Assembly: GCF_028416595.1 (NCBI RefSeq)
Contig: NZ_JAMQKC010000002.1
Coordinates: 1-64,000, forward strand
Length of the DNA: 64,000 nt
Direction: 5' to 3'
Origin: Aquibacillus salsiterrae
GTDB lineage: Bacteria; Bacillota; Bacilli; Bacillales; Amphibacillaceae
The position numbers and the translations under genes were made by a program. Below the pieces are notes generated by a model. That model saw nothing but the letters and a program-made list of their open reading frames with translations, was not told the DNA's origin and did not search any database. Each line of letters opens with the position of its first letter. The first letter of the stretch is position 1. Shown here piece by piece: positions 38,684 to 45,981 of the stretch.

Positions 38684-39211
38684 ATGAATACTTACGATAA
38701 AATCATCCAAAACAAAAAAGAGGCGATCGAGTTACATAATAATTATTGGTTGAGTGAAGTTGTCTATAGTTATCAATGGTGGTTGATTATAACCTTATTA
38801 ATTGTGCCTTGGATATTGTGGTTTATATTAACAGACCGAAGTAGGAAGAAGAAGCAATTAATTGTTGGTTTAATCGTGATGATAGTAAGTTACTTAATGG
38901 ATCAAATAGGTTCTGCTATGCTATTGTGGCATTATCCATACACGTTAACACCATTAGAGAGATCTGTGTTTGACCCAGTAGACTTATCTGTTTTACCTGT
39001 TAGCTATATGTTGATTTATCAATATTTCACAAAAATAAGCAGCTACCTGACCGTTGCAGTCCTTTTCTCTTTTTGTGCTGCATTCATCGGTGGTAATTTA
39101 GCTGAGGCGATTCATGTCTATGACATAATTAATTGGCAGCATATATTTTCAGTTCCGATTTATTTTAGTATGTTTGTGCTATTACGGTTAATTGTCAAAA
39201 AACTCGAGTAA
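38684..39211 (+). CDS. CBO0543-like integral membrane protein
   Basis: A 175-residue protein with four or five hydrophobic segments. The sequence around SYQWWLIITLLIVPWILWFI and the following VSYLMDQIG resembles CBO0543-type membrane proteins of spore-forming Firmicutes, whose function is unknown. The ribosome-binding site is weak. It sits directly after the 52-bp palindromic array and converges with the oxidase-like gene. Confidence 0.75.
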   Translation: MNTYDKIIQNKKEAIELHNNYWLSEVVYSYQWWLIITLLIVPWILWFILTDRSRKKKQLIVGLIVMIVSYLMDQIGSAMLLWHYPYTLTPLERSVFDPVDLSVLPVSYMLIYQYFTKISSYLTVAVLFSFCAAFIGGNLAEAIHVYDIINWQHIFSVPIYFSMFVLLRLIVKKLE

Positions 39212-39214
39212 TTC

Positions 39215-39262
39215 ATTGGGGACGCGTTAACCAAATTAAGTACCGAATAAGCCGTCCCCAAT
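39215..39262. terminator. Hairpin between convergent genes
   Basis: ATTGGGGACG and CGTCCCCAAT form a perfect 10-bp stem with a 28-base loop, between the stops of two convergent genes. T tracts are weak on both sides, so termination is inferred. Confidence 0.55.
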
Positions 39263-39269
39263 AGTCAAA

Positions 39270-40169
39270 TCAGCGGTATTTTAATCGAGTGACCATACCG
39301 CCAGGGGTTACGCCGTTGTTTGATTTGTGGAACATCCTTGTACCGTTTACTGGCCAGACACCCGGGTTATTAGCGATGAATTCGATATCATATCGTTTTC
39401 CTGACCCAATAATGATTGTATCATCATACAACCGGTCCCGTGGAAAACCGTCAATTTCAGCAATTTGAAAGTTATGGCCGTGGATATGCATCGTATGGTT
39501 GCCATTTGTTTTGTTTAGAAAACGAATACGCACTTTTTCACCATAAGATGTATACATCGGTGTTGTATACGGAAAACTTTTTCCATTTAATGTGAAAAAA
39601 TTAGGGTTATTACAAAATTTATCAGGTTTATACGTTCCAGGGTAAACTTTACCTGTGTCTGGTTGGTCGATTTGCCACTGTTGAATAATCTGAACATAAT
39701 CATGAGATGGAATAGAAGTAGGGTCTATATACCCATCTTGTGGTAAAACAACGAGTGGACCTAATAAACCAAGGTTTGCTTGAAATCCCATTGTAGAGTG
39801 ATAGAAAAAAGTTCCGGTCCGAAGCGCTTGGAACTTGTAAGTATAGCTCTCCCCCGGGTTAATTTTTGGAGTTGGTTCAATGTCTGGCGCACCATCTTGG
39901 CTGTTTGGCTTTGGGATACCGTGGACATGGACAGCGGTAGGTTCGTCGAGGTTATTTTCCACCTCAAGAAACAACCACTCGCCGTGTTTTATAACTAAAA
40001 GTGGTCCAGGTGTTGATTGGTTAAACCCATAGGCATCTATCGTTATGTCTGATAGGATTGGTTGCTTAATCTTATCGACGGTTAATTTGAAGTATCGGAA
40101 ATTTTGACCTTGCTGATACTTTGCAATTGCTAAATCAGGAATGCTCATCCGTTCTTCCCAGACAGTCAT
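39270..40169 (-). CDS. Two-domain multicopper-oxidase-like protein with incomplete copper sites
   Basis: A 299-residue protein with two cupredoxin domains and no signal peptide. Of the four multicopper oxidase motifs, HVHG and HTMHIHGHNF are kept. The second motif reads FYHSTMG, where HxH is usual, and the C-terminal HCHxxxH is replaced by MFHKSNNGV, so the type 1 Cys and two His ligands are missing. Oxidase activity by the normal route is therefore doubtful. It may bind copper differently or be a structural relative. AAGGAGG precedes the ATG. It is transcribed alone and diverges from the sugar isomerase operon. Confidence 0.82.
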   Translation of the reverse strand: MTVWEERMSIPDLAIAKYQQGQNFRYFKLTVDKIKQPILSDITIDAYGFNQSTPGPLLVIKHGEWLFLEVENNLDEPTAVHVHGIPKPNSQDGAPDIEPTPKINPGESYTYKFQALRTGTFFYHSTMGFQANLGLLGPLVVLPQDGYIDPTSIPSHDYVQIIQQWQIDQPDTGKVYPGTYKPDKFCNNPNFFTLNGKSFPYTTPMYTSYGEKVRIRFLNKTNGNHTMHIHGHNFQIAEIDGFPRDRLYDDTIIIGSGKRYDIEFIANNPGVWPVNGTRMFHKSNNGVTPGGMVTRLKYR

Positions 40170-40268
40170 GATGTTTTTCCTCCTTAAAAAAGCTTCAACT
40201 AAACTATATGCAAGACTTGATTAAAATATTTCAACTGAATAGAATGACGTGGATTTTAATCATATGGG

Positions 40269-40315
40269 TTGACAAAAGATCCACAGCGCCTTACGATGGT
40301 ATGTAATCGCTTCCA
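40269..40315 (+). promoter_or_regulatory. SigA promoter with cre site
   Basis: TTGACA (40269-40274), 17-bp spacer, TACGAT (40292-40297), then TGTAATCGCTTCCA (40302-40315), which fits the cre consensus at 13 of 14 positions and covers the expected start point. The transcript leader to 40511 has no recognised structure, and a 65-codon open frame in it has no ribosome-binding site. Confidence 0.75.
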
Positions 40316-40511
40316 TTTAACTGTATTGTAAAATGAGATTCTTTTCCAAAGTCCAGAAATTATACGAGTTTTATTTGGAGAAACTGCGTGGAGTGCGCTT
40401 AACTTTGCTTGTTATTGGAAAGTTATCTCTTTTAGAGTCCGGCTTAAATATAATCGTTTACAAAGATAGGTTTAATAAATTTTACATAAATAAAATAAAG
40501 GAGAGGTTCCG

Positions 40512-41279
40512 ATGGAAAATAGACCAGTAGCAGTTCAAATGTTTACATTGCGCAATGAAAGTGAGAAGAACTTTGTTGGGACGTTAGCAAAAGTAGCAGA
40601 AATAGGGTATGACGGAGTGGAATTTGCAGGCTATGGCGGACTAACAGCGGTTGAACTTAGACAAGCGTTAGACGATCTTGGCTTAAAGCCTGCTGCAAGC
40701 CATGTGCCACTAACTATGTTAGAGGAAAACTTGGCAGAGGTGATTACATACCAACAAACACTCGGAAATAAGCATCTCGTCTGTCCATTTCTACTACCAG
40801 ATAGACGCAGTCAGGAAGATTATCGACAACTTATTTCGACCTTAAATGAGGTTGGTCAAAAATGCCGTGAAGAAGGTATTACCTTTTCTTACCACAACCA
40901 TGACTTTGAACTAGTGACATTAGAAAATGGGAAAAAACCACTCGAATGGTTACTTGAAGAAACAAATCCGGAATGGGTCCAAACAGAGCTAGATGTTTAT
41001 TGGTTAACAAAAGCAGGGGAGGACCCGGTGAATTGGATAAAACGGTACCGTAACCGAACACCATTGATCCATTTAAAAGATATGACTACAGATGAGGAAC
41101 AATTTTTCGCCGAATTAGGAACTGGTGGTGTCAATCTTGATGGTGTAATAACCGAAGCGGCCAAGTCAAATGTAGAATGGTGGGTTGTGGAACAGGACCA
41201 AAGCAGGCGCACGCCACTAGAGAGCATAACGATTAGTTATCAGTATTTAGCTGCACATCAAAATATACTTAAAAAGTGA
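40512..41279 (+). CDS. Sugar phosphate isomerase/epimerase family (xylose isomerase-like TIM barrel)
   Basis: A 255-residue TIM-barrel protein opening with AVQMFTLRNESEKNF and holding YHNHDFEL and ELDVYWLTKAGEDP, hallmarks of the AP-endonuclease-2/xylose-isomerase-like fold with metal-binding Glu, Asp and His residues. Proteins of this kind often work beside Gfo/Idh/MocA dehydrogenases in the oxidation of sugars, inositols or their keto derivatives. A GGAGAGG site precedes the ATG, the dehydrogenase follows at once, and the promoter carries a cre site. The exact substrate is unknown. Confidence 0.88.
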   Translation: MENRPVAVQMFTLRNESEKNFVGTLAKVAEIGYDGVEFAGYGGLTAVELRQALDDLGLKPAASHVPLTMLEENLAEVITYQQTLGNKHLVCPFLLPDRRSQEDYRQLISTLNEVGQKCREEGITFSYHNHDFELVTLENGKKPLEWLLEETNPEWVQTELDVYWLTKAGEDPVNWIKRYRNRTPLIHLKDMTTDEEQFFAELGTGGVNLDGVITEAAKSNVEWWVVEQDQSRRTPLESITISYQYLAAHQNILKK

Positions 41280-41290
41280 GGCGTCCCAAG

Positions 41291-42370
41291 ATGGGTGAAA
41301 AGTTAAACGTTGGATTGATTGGTTGCGGGAATATTAGCAGTATTTATTTAAAAAATTTGCCTACATTCGGTGTGATTGATGTCGTAGCATGTGCGGATAT
41401 CGATTTGGAAAGGGCAAAAAAACAAGCAAACGACTTCGGTGTACCAAAGGCTTGCTCGGTGGATGAGCTTTTGCAGATGGAGGAAGTTGACATTGTTGTT
41501 AACTTGACGATTCCTAGCGTGCATGCTGAAATCTCGATTCAAGCATTAGAAGCTGGGAAACATGTGTATGTTGAAAAACCACTCGCTGTCACCAGGGAAG
41601 ATGGGAAACGAGTGCTTGAGAAGGCAAAGGAAAAGGGGTTATTTGTTGGTAGTGCACCAGATACTGTGCTTGGTGGTGGCATTCAAACGTGTCGGAAGCT
41701 GATTGATGACGGCTGGATTGGTAAGCCTGTTGCAGCAACTGCATTTATGATGGGGCATGGGCCAGAGAGGTGGCACCCAAACCCTGATTTCTTTTACCAA
41801 TTTGGTGGTGGGCCAATGTTTGATATGGGTCCATATTATCTGGCAACGCTCATTCATTTACTCGGACCAATTAGTAGAGTGACGGGATCTGCTAGCATTT
41901 CGTTTGAGGAGCGAACTGTGACCAATCCAGACAATTACGGGAAAAAGATTCCAGTTGAAATTCCGACACACATTGCTGGGGTATTAGACTTTGCTAGTGG
42001 TGCAGTTGGTACATTGATTACCAGTTTTGATGTGTGGGGGTCAAACACACCATTTATTGAAATATATGGATCAACCGGTTCACTTAGTGTGCCAGATCCA
42101 AATACATTTGGTGGCCCGATAAAAATTCGGAAACAGTTTAGCGCCGACTGGCATGAGATCCCAATTACGTTCGATTATACCGAAAATATGCGAGGACTAG
42201 GGGTAGCTGACCTTGCAGAATCGATTTTAACTGGTCGAAAACCAAGAGCAAATGGGGATGTTGGCTATCACATTTTAGATATCATGCATGCTATCCATGA
42301 ATCATCGGAAATCGGAGCACATCGTGTGATAACAAGTGACTTAGAACGACCAACTCCAATGGGAGAGTAG
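41291..42370 (+). CDS. Gfo/Idh/MocA-family NAD(P)-dependent oxidoreductase
   Basis: A 359-residue dehydrogenase. The Rossmann motif is VGLIGCGNIS, and the catalytic EKP stands in HVYVEKPLAV. The ATG at 41291 with GAGG before it is preferred over a GTG at 41276 that overlaps the previous stop. It pairs with the isomerase-like enzyme and probably oxidises or reduces a sugar or cyclitol. The two genes form a catabolite-controlled operon. The sequence just after the stop carries a partial copy of the hairpin seen at 15793. Confidence 0.9.
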   Translation: MGEKLNVGLIGCGNISSIYLKNLPTFGVIDVVACADIDLERAKKQANDFGVPKACSVDELLQMEEVDIVVNLTIPSVHAEISIQALEAGKHVYVEKPLAVTREDGKRVLEKAKEKGLFVGSAPDTVLGGGIQTCRKLIDDGWIGKPVAATAFMMGHGPERWHPNPDFFYQFGGGPMFDMGPYYLATLIHLLGPISRVTGSASISFEERTVTNPDNYGKKIPVEIPTHIAGVLDFASGAVGTLITSFDVWGSNTPFIEIYGSTGSLSVPDPNTFGGPIKIRKQFSADWHEIPITFDYTENMRGLGVADLAESILTGRKPRANGDVGYHILDIMHAIHESSEIGAHRVITSDLERPTPMGE

Positions 42371-42463
42371 TTCCCTGCTCCTTTCGTTACTTTTAAAGGA
42401 AGCGGAAGAACATGTCCCCCTTATCCGTCCGTGCTATAATAGCGTTAGGAAGGGGTGTGTATC

Positions 42464-43273
42464 GTGGGAAAGGGTTATTTTTTTGATTTATATTCTATTG
42501 CGTTAGCTGCTGGTAAGGAAATTATGTCTGTGTATAAAGATGATTTTGCTGTTGAGGTTAAGGCTGATGATTCGCCAATAACGGTAGCGGACAACCGAGC
42601 TAACCGTGTTATTCTAGATGGTTTAAAGCGATTAAATCCTGATATTCCTGTGTTAAGTGAAGAGGGGAACGAGACTTCTTTTGATGAACGCAAGTCTTGG
42701 CAAAAATTTTGGCTCGTTGATCCATTAGACGGTACGAAGGAATTTATTAAGAAAAATGACGAGTTCACCGTAAATATAGCTTTAATCGAGAGTAACTACC
42801 CAACACTTGGAATCATTTATGCACCGGCATTAGATGTTGTATATTTTGGTGCAGAAGGCGTAGGTGCATTTAAGCTAGAACACGCAAGTACTGCTTTTAT
42901 TCAGGATAATGAAGATTTATTACGCAAAAGTGTTCGGCTTTCTGGGATTGGTTCAAAAGATGTGACACGCATCGTCGCTAGTCGGTCGCATATGTCGAAA
43001 GAAACAGAAGCATTTATTGAGGAAATTAAAGCAAAATATGGTCAGGTCGAGGCTGTCTCATCTGGGAGTTCGTTGAAATTTTGCTTAGTTGCAGAAGGGA
43101 AAGCTGACTTTTATCCAAGATATGCGCCGACAATGGAGTGGGACACCGGGGCAGGACAGGCGATTGTTGAAGCGGCGGGTGGAAAAGTGAGTCGCTATGA
43201 GGATGGCGCTCGGTTTTTTTACAACCGAGAGGATTTGCGTAATGGGTGGTTTCTTGTCGAGAACAATCATTGA
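42464..43273 (+). CDS. cysQ: 3'(2'),5'-bisphosphate nucleotidase CysQ, GTG start
   Basis: A 269-residue member of the inositol monophosphatase superfamily. Metal-binding signatures include ADNRAN, LSEEG, the DPLDGTKEF motif and the C-terminal EWDTGAGQAIVEAAGG. These match CysQ, which hydrolyses 3'-phosphoadenosine-5'-phosphate to AMP in sulfate assimilation. The GTG at 42464 is preferred because GGAAGGGG lies just before it. A TATAAT box at 42435-42440 suggests the gene has its own promoter with a very short leader. Confidence 0.9.
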   Translation: MGKGYFFDLYSIALAAGKEIMSVYKDDFAVEVKADDSPITVADNRANRVILDGLKRLNPDIPVLSEEGNETSFDERKSWQKFWLVDPLDGTKEFIKKNDEFTVNIALIESNYPTLGIIYAPALDVVYFGAEGVGAFKLEHASTAFIQDNEDLLRKSVRLSGIGSKDVTRIVASRSHMSKETEAFIEEIKAKYGQVEAVSSGSSLKFCLVAEGKADFYPRYAPTMEWDTGAGQAIVEAAGGKVSRYEDGARFFYNREDLRNGWFLVENNH

Positions 43274-43441
43274 AATGACTATTGAGAAAAAAGTGAAATG
43301 CGCTAAACATTAGTGACATACATAGTTGGTTATAAACCACTAGCTGCATATTTTCCTACTTCTGGGTTATTCTAAGATTGTGTTATGAAGGCTTTTCAAA
43401 TGCTTTTGTTCTAATCTTAGAATCTAGATGGAGGGAATCAC

Positions 43442-43561
43442 ATGCCAGGTGAACAACATCAAGGAAAACCTAATTTTAAAACAACAAACCCGGATATGAA
43501 ACGCCCGCCGGAACAACAAAGAGGGAAAGCGAAATCTAATTCTCGTGGAAAGCCACGCTAG
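43442..43561 (+). CDS. Small basic hydrophilic protein, possibly spore-associated
   Basis: A 39-residue frame behind TGGAGGG, rich in Gln, Lys, Asn, Pro and Arg, with NFKTTNPDMKRPPEQQ in its middle. It has no hydrophobic segment. Size and composition recall minor small acid-soluble spore proteins, but I do not recognise a specific family. A terminator hairpin follows, supporting a real gene. Confidence 0.6.
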   Translation: MPGEQHQGKPNFKTTNPDMKRPPEQQRGKAKSNSRGKPR

Positions 43562-43594
43562 GATGAGATTTGCCGTTGTTGTTAACACTACTCA

Positions 43595-43628
43595 AGGAGT
43601 CATGGGGATTGTCTCATGGCTCTTATTT
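43595..43628 (+). terminator. Hairpin terminator
   Basis: GAGTCATGGG pairs with CTCATGGCTC (two G-U pairs), followed by a T-rich tail. It ends the small gene at 43442. Confidence 0.75.
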
Positions 43629-43655
43629 GACTTATTTTTCCTGTCATGATATATT
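43627..43655 (+). promoter_or_regulatory. Strong SigA promoter
   Basis: TTGACT (43627-43632), 17-bp spacer, TATATT (43650-43655). No coding frame follows directly; the transcript would start near 43662. Confidence 0.7.
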
Positions 43656-43661
43656 TGTTTT

Positions 43662-43800
43662 CGATATTTACTAACTGCAAAAGACAAACAAGTATGGCTT
43701 TTGCAGGGGTAAAGCATATATATAGTAATTGTTTTGCTGAATAGAAAGGTAATCCAAGGCTAGAAGATCATTCATTTACATGGATTTTCTAGTCTTTTTT
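43662..43800 (+). ncRNA. Candidate small RNA of about 140 nt
   Basis: Behind the strong promoter lies a transcript with no open frame, a 9-bp hairpin (CTGCAAAAG with CTTTTGCAG), a purine-rich single-stranded stretch and a 12-bp terminator hairpin (GGCTAGAAGATC with GATTTTCTAGTC) ending in six T at 43800. Promoter, structure and terminator together fit an independent regulatory RNA. It could instead be an attenuated leader of the gene at 43872. I do not recognise the family. Confidence 0.5.
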
Positions 43801-43871
43801 GCTGTCTGGGAAATTATAATAATGAAAGCGTTGTCTGAAAAAGATTGAAAAAAAGAGGAGGTGGATATTGG

Positions 43872-44252
43872 TTGAAGACGAAGGAAATCGAAAACGAATT
43901 ATCAAATCTTTTTTCTAAGTATTATAAGGAAGTAACTGGTAGAGGACCAATTGATATATCAACGAATATAGTTGGTCACACCATTTATATGAAAATGAAT
44001 TGTTCGTTTACGTTGCTAGAAAAATCAATGTACCAATTCATTATCGATCACAACGGAATGCAGGTTTCTAATACACGGTTATTGGAAGAGGGGAAAAAGA
44101 TTACCAATAAACTGTTAGAGGATTTTGGTTTTCCAATTAACACAGAGGATACGTTGGTTTTTCCTGACATTGAACGAGAATATGTCTATCTGATTTTAAT
44201 TTTAAACGAAAATCTTGAAAAAGAGATTCGCAAGCTTTATGAAGGAAGGTAG
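43872..44252 (+). CDS. DUF2294-like protein, TTG start
   Basis: A 126-residue cytoplasmic protein. The TTG at 43872 is chosen because GAGGAGGTGG lies nine bases before it; the frame opens earlier at 43845 but that start would lie upstream of the ribosome-binding site. The N-terminal part, with SKYYKEVTGRGP, resembles the DUF2294 domain of Firmicutes, of unknown function. A cre-like sequence (43823-43836) lies between the candidate RNA terminator and this start. An Sda-like gene follows after 11 bases, so the two probably share a transcript. Confidence 0.65.
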   Translation: MKTKEIENELSNLFSKYYKEVTGRGPIDISTNIVGHTIYMKMNCSFTLLEKSMYQFIIDHNGMQVSNTRLLEEGKKITNKLLEDFGFPINTEDTLVFPDIEREYVYLILILNENLEKEIRKLYEGR

Positions 44253-44263
44253 GAGTAGGAGGA

Positions 44264-44398
44264 ATGTCAGGTTCGTTAACGTCTTTGAATGATACTTGTT
44301 TGTTAAACGCATACGAAAAAGCAATATTGATAAACTTAGAGGATGATTTTATTGAGTTATTATACGATGAGATTTGTCGAAGAGGGTTAATAACTTGA
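44264..44398 (+). CDS. Second Sda-like histidine kinase inhibitor
   Basis: A 44-residue frame behind AGGAGTAGGAGG. LNDTCLLNAYEKAILINLED followed by FIELLYDEICRRGL follows the Sda pattern (LSDELLIESY...LNRDFIELIENEIKRR) closely, so it is predicted to be a helical hairpin that binds a histidine kinase dimerisation domain. It differs from the protein at 25425 and has two Cys. It may target another kinase. It lies 11 bases after the DUF2294-like gene. Confidence 0.8.
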   Translation: MSGSLTSLNDTCLLNAYEKAILINLEDDFIELLYDEICRRGLIT

Positions 44399-44490
44399 TG
44401 TCTAAAGCTAGAGAAATCATGACAAGCAAATGTTCTTTTTCGTCACATAAGAAACATCAAGGAGCGTATGTTTTCTTTTCTAAACAATAA
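44398..44490 (+). CDS. Possible 30-residue peptide starting MSKAREIMT
   Basis: The ATG overlaps the TGA of the Sda-like gene by one base, so it could be translated by coupling. The start, MSKAREIMTSKC, looks like the beginning of a CBS-domain protein, but the frame stops after 30 codons. It may be a remnant of a CBS-domain gene or chance. Confidence 0.25.
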   Translation: MSKAREIMTSKCSFSSHKKHQGAYVFFSKQ

Positions 44491-44511
44491 TTTTTTTTTG
44501 GAAGGTTATAA

Positions 44512-44604
44512 ATGAATAATTTTACCATGGTAACACTATTGTTTATCGGTAAGACGGTATTTTTTCTTATTTTGTTCTTATTATTCAGGAAGTATCGTAA
44601 TTGA
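44512..44604 (+). CDS. 30-residue single-pass membrane peptide
   Basis: A frame behind GGAAGG encodes one strongly hydrophobic helix (about residues 5-24) with a basic tail RKYRN. Such short membrane peptides are common in Bacillaceae; function unknown. The ribosome-binding site and clean topology support it modestly. Confidence 0.45.
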   Translation: MNNFTMVTLLFIGKTVFFLILFLLFRKYRN

Positions 44605-44609
44605 TCAAG

Positions 44610-44681
44610 CTATCTTCGAAAAAGATAGTGGCTAAAGGGATAAGTCCTATTCCCCAAGTTGGGCTAAAAGACTTCTCCCTT
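44610..44681. terminator. Two hairpins between convergent small genes
   Basis: CTATCTT/AAGATAG (44610-44628) and AAGGGATAAGTC/GACTTCTCCCTT (44635-44681, one mismatch) lie between the plus-strand membrane peptide and the minus-strand HesB-like gene. They probably end one or both transcripts. Confidence 0.5.
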
Positions 44682-44695
44682 CGACCATTCTATCA

Positions 44696-44962
44696 TTAAC
44701 AGCAATTCCCTGTTTCACCTAACAAAGATAGGCCTTTACTGTCGCCGCTAAGGTCAACGACAAGGTCTTCGGTGTTTGGCTTAATCTTTGGGTCGATTGC
44801 TACTTTAACATCGTTAATTGTCTCGATTACATCATCTGTATTTGACTCATCCAGAGCCAGTGCTATTTTGGGTTGGCCTCAGCCAAAGCCATTGAAATAA
44901 ACACGGATATTCTTCACCTTTTGAGATTGTAAGAATTCACGAGCGCCATCTGTGATAACCAC
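44696..44962 (-). CDS. HesB/IscA-like protein with one in-frame TGA: candidate selenoprotein
   Basis: The minus-strand frame from GTG at 44962 (GGGGGAGG before it) to TAA at 44696 has 88 codons and a single internal stop, TGA, at codon 28 (44879-44881). Around it the protein reads VYFNGFG-TGA-GQPKIALALDE. In HesB-like proteins this position is the conserved Cys of a GCGGP-type motif, and in some Firmicutes it is selenocysteine. The C-terminus ends GETGNCC. The rest of the frame is intact and family-like. A hairpin (44843-44859), with a 6-bp stem, loop TGGAT and G at the second loop position, lies 26 bases after the TGA, where bacterial SECIS elements are found. If decoded, the product is a full-length Fe-S-related HesB protein with Sec; otherwise this is a pseudogene by one substitution. 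Confidence 0.75.
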
Positions 44963-45244
44963 TTTTCCTCCCCCTTTTTCTAAAAAACTAATTAACTAGT
45001 CTATCATAAAGGAAAAAAGTAGATTTGCCAACGAAGAGCAGTCTTACGATTTACTTTGAAACATGGTTGTCATCATTTTTTAATTATTTTGTTATTCTTT
45101 TTGGTGAAAACGCTTGATACAATAGGGGTAGGGGCAGAAGCAGTAACTAAGTCTTATAAAATTGGCATTATTCCTTATCCCTTATTCAAACCATCCATTG
45201 CATACACGAATCTTAGCTCCAAAAATTTTCTAGGAGGCGTATAA

Positions 45245-45421
45245 GTGAAGTGTAAAAGTTGTGAAGGTATCGGTATGATTAAATGTGATGCCTGTTCAGG
45301 TGAAGGGGTTGACTATGGTATTAGCAAGTGTAGTAAATGCTCCGGAGAAGGTGAATATACCTGTTCAACCTGTGAAGGTAAAGGTAAAGTCGGATTCTTT
45401 GCTTGGTTAAAATCTAGCTAA
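45245..45421 (+). CDS. 58-residue CxxCxGxG zinc-finger-like protein (paralogue A), GTG start
   Basis: The GTG at 45245 follows TAGGAGGCG. The product has four DnaJ-type zinc motifs in a row: CKSCEGIG, CDACSGEG, CSKCSGEG and CSTCEGKG, then a short hydrophobic tail FFAWLK. DnaJ zinc-finger domains use the same four-motif layout to bind two zinc ions and unfolded proteins, but here no J-domain is present. It may be a stand-alone zinc or redox miniature chaperone. A close paralogue lies 366 bases downstream. Confidence 0.75.
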   Translation: MKCKSCEGIGMIKCDACSGEGVDYGISKCSKCSGEGEYTCSTCEGKGKVGFFAWLKSS

Positions 45422-45786
45422 GATGTTCATGGGGCAGGTCTCTTGTATTAATCTGCAGGTGGTCTGTCGATGTTCCAGGACAGGTTTTATCCTCATCCTC
45501 CTCATCAGTTTAGCCAATAACTTATGAAAAATAGATTGGCTGGGAGCTGGAATATAATTATTTTAGTTTCAAATAAATTGAGCAAATAAAGGAGGTTGAT
45601 GCCATCATTTATCGCTCCTAGTTTGATTTACAGTGTATCGTAACAAATCTTCTTCTTTGTCCATCCACCTTTTTATAACTTTTGTAATCTTCTTACCACA
45701 AGCATATCTTTCCTAGTTCAAGTATTCGGAAACTTATTTTAGTAAACAGATTTAATTGCATCTTTCATTTTTAGGAGGTAATTAAT
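45422..45786 (+). other. Gap between the two CxxCxGxG genes, no clear gene
   Basis: It contains the inverted pair around GACAGG and a 14-codon frame beginning at a ATG just after AAAGGAGGTTG near 45600, spaced too closely for confidence. No terminator after paralogue A was identified. Nothing else is recognised. Confidence 0.4.
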
Positions 45787-45966
45787 TTGAAGTGTAAAAA
45801 ATGCGATAGTGCAGGTTTCACGTTGTGTAAGACATGCTCAGGAGATGGAGTTGATTACGCCAAAAGGAAATGTAATATATGTGGCGGAAAAGGTAAAATT
45901 GACTGTTCGGCATGTAATGGCAAAGGTAAAATAGGATTGTTTAATCGATTCAAAAAAACAAGTTAA
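45787..45966 (+). CDS. 59-residue CxxCxGxG zinc-finger-like protein (paralogue B), TTG start
   Basis: The TTG at 45787 follows TTAGGAGG. Zinc motifs are CKKCDSAG, CKTCSGDG, CNICGGKG and CSACNGKG, followed by a basic tail FNRFKKTS. It aligns with paralogue A along its whole length, including the GVDY linker after the second motif, so the pair arose by local duplication. The tail is basic here and hydrophobic in paralogue A. Function unknown; a terminator follows. Confidence 0.75.
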   Translation: MKCKKCDSAGFTLCKTCSGDGVDYAKRKCNICGGKGKIDCSACNGKGKIGLFNRFKKTS

Positions 45967-45981
45967 CGCTTTTTAATACAT

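Noticed and set aside
40333-40530. 65-codon frame in the leader of the isomerase operon
   Set aside because: No ribosome-binding site, and it overlaps the real isomerase start in another frame.
45056-45244. 62-codon frame before the first CxxCxGxG gene
   Set aside because: TTG start without a ribosome-binding site, no recognisable family, and its end overlaps the ribosome-binding site of the next gene.
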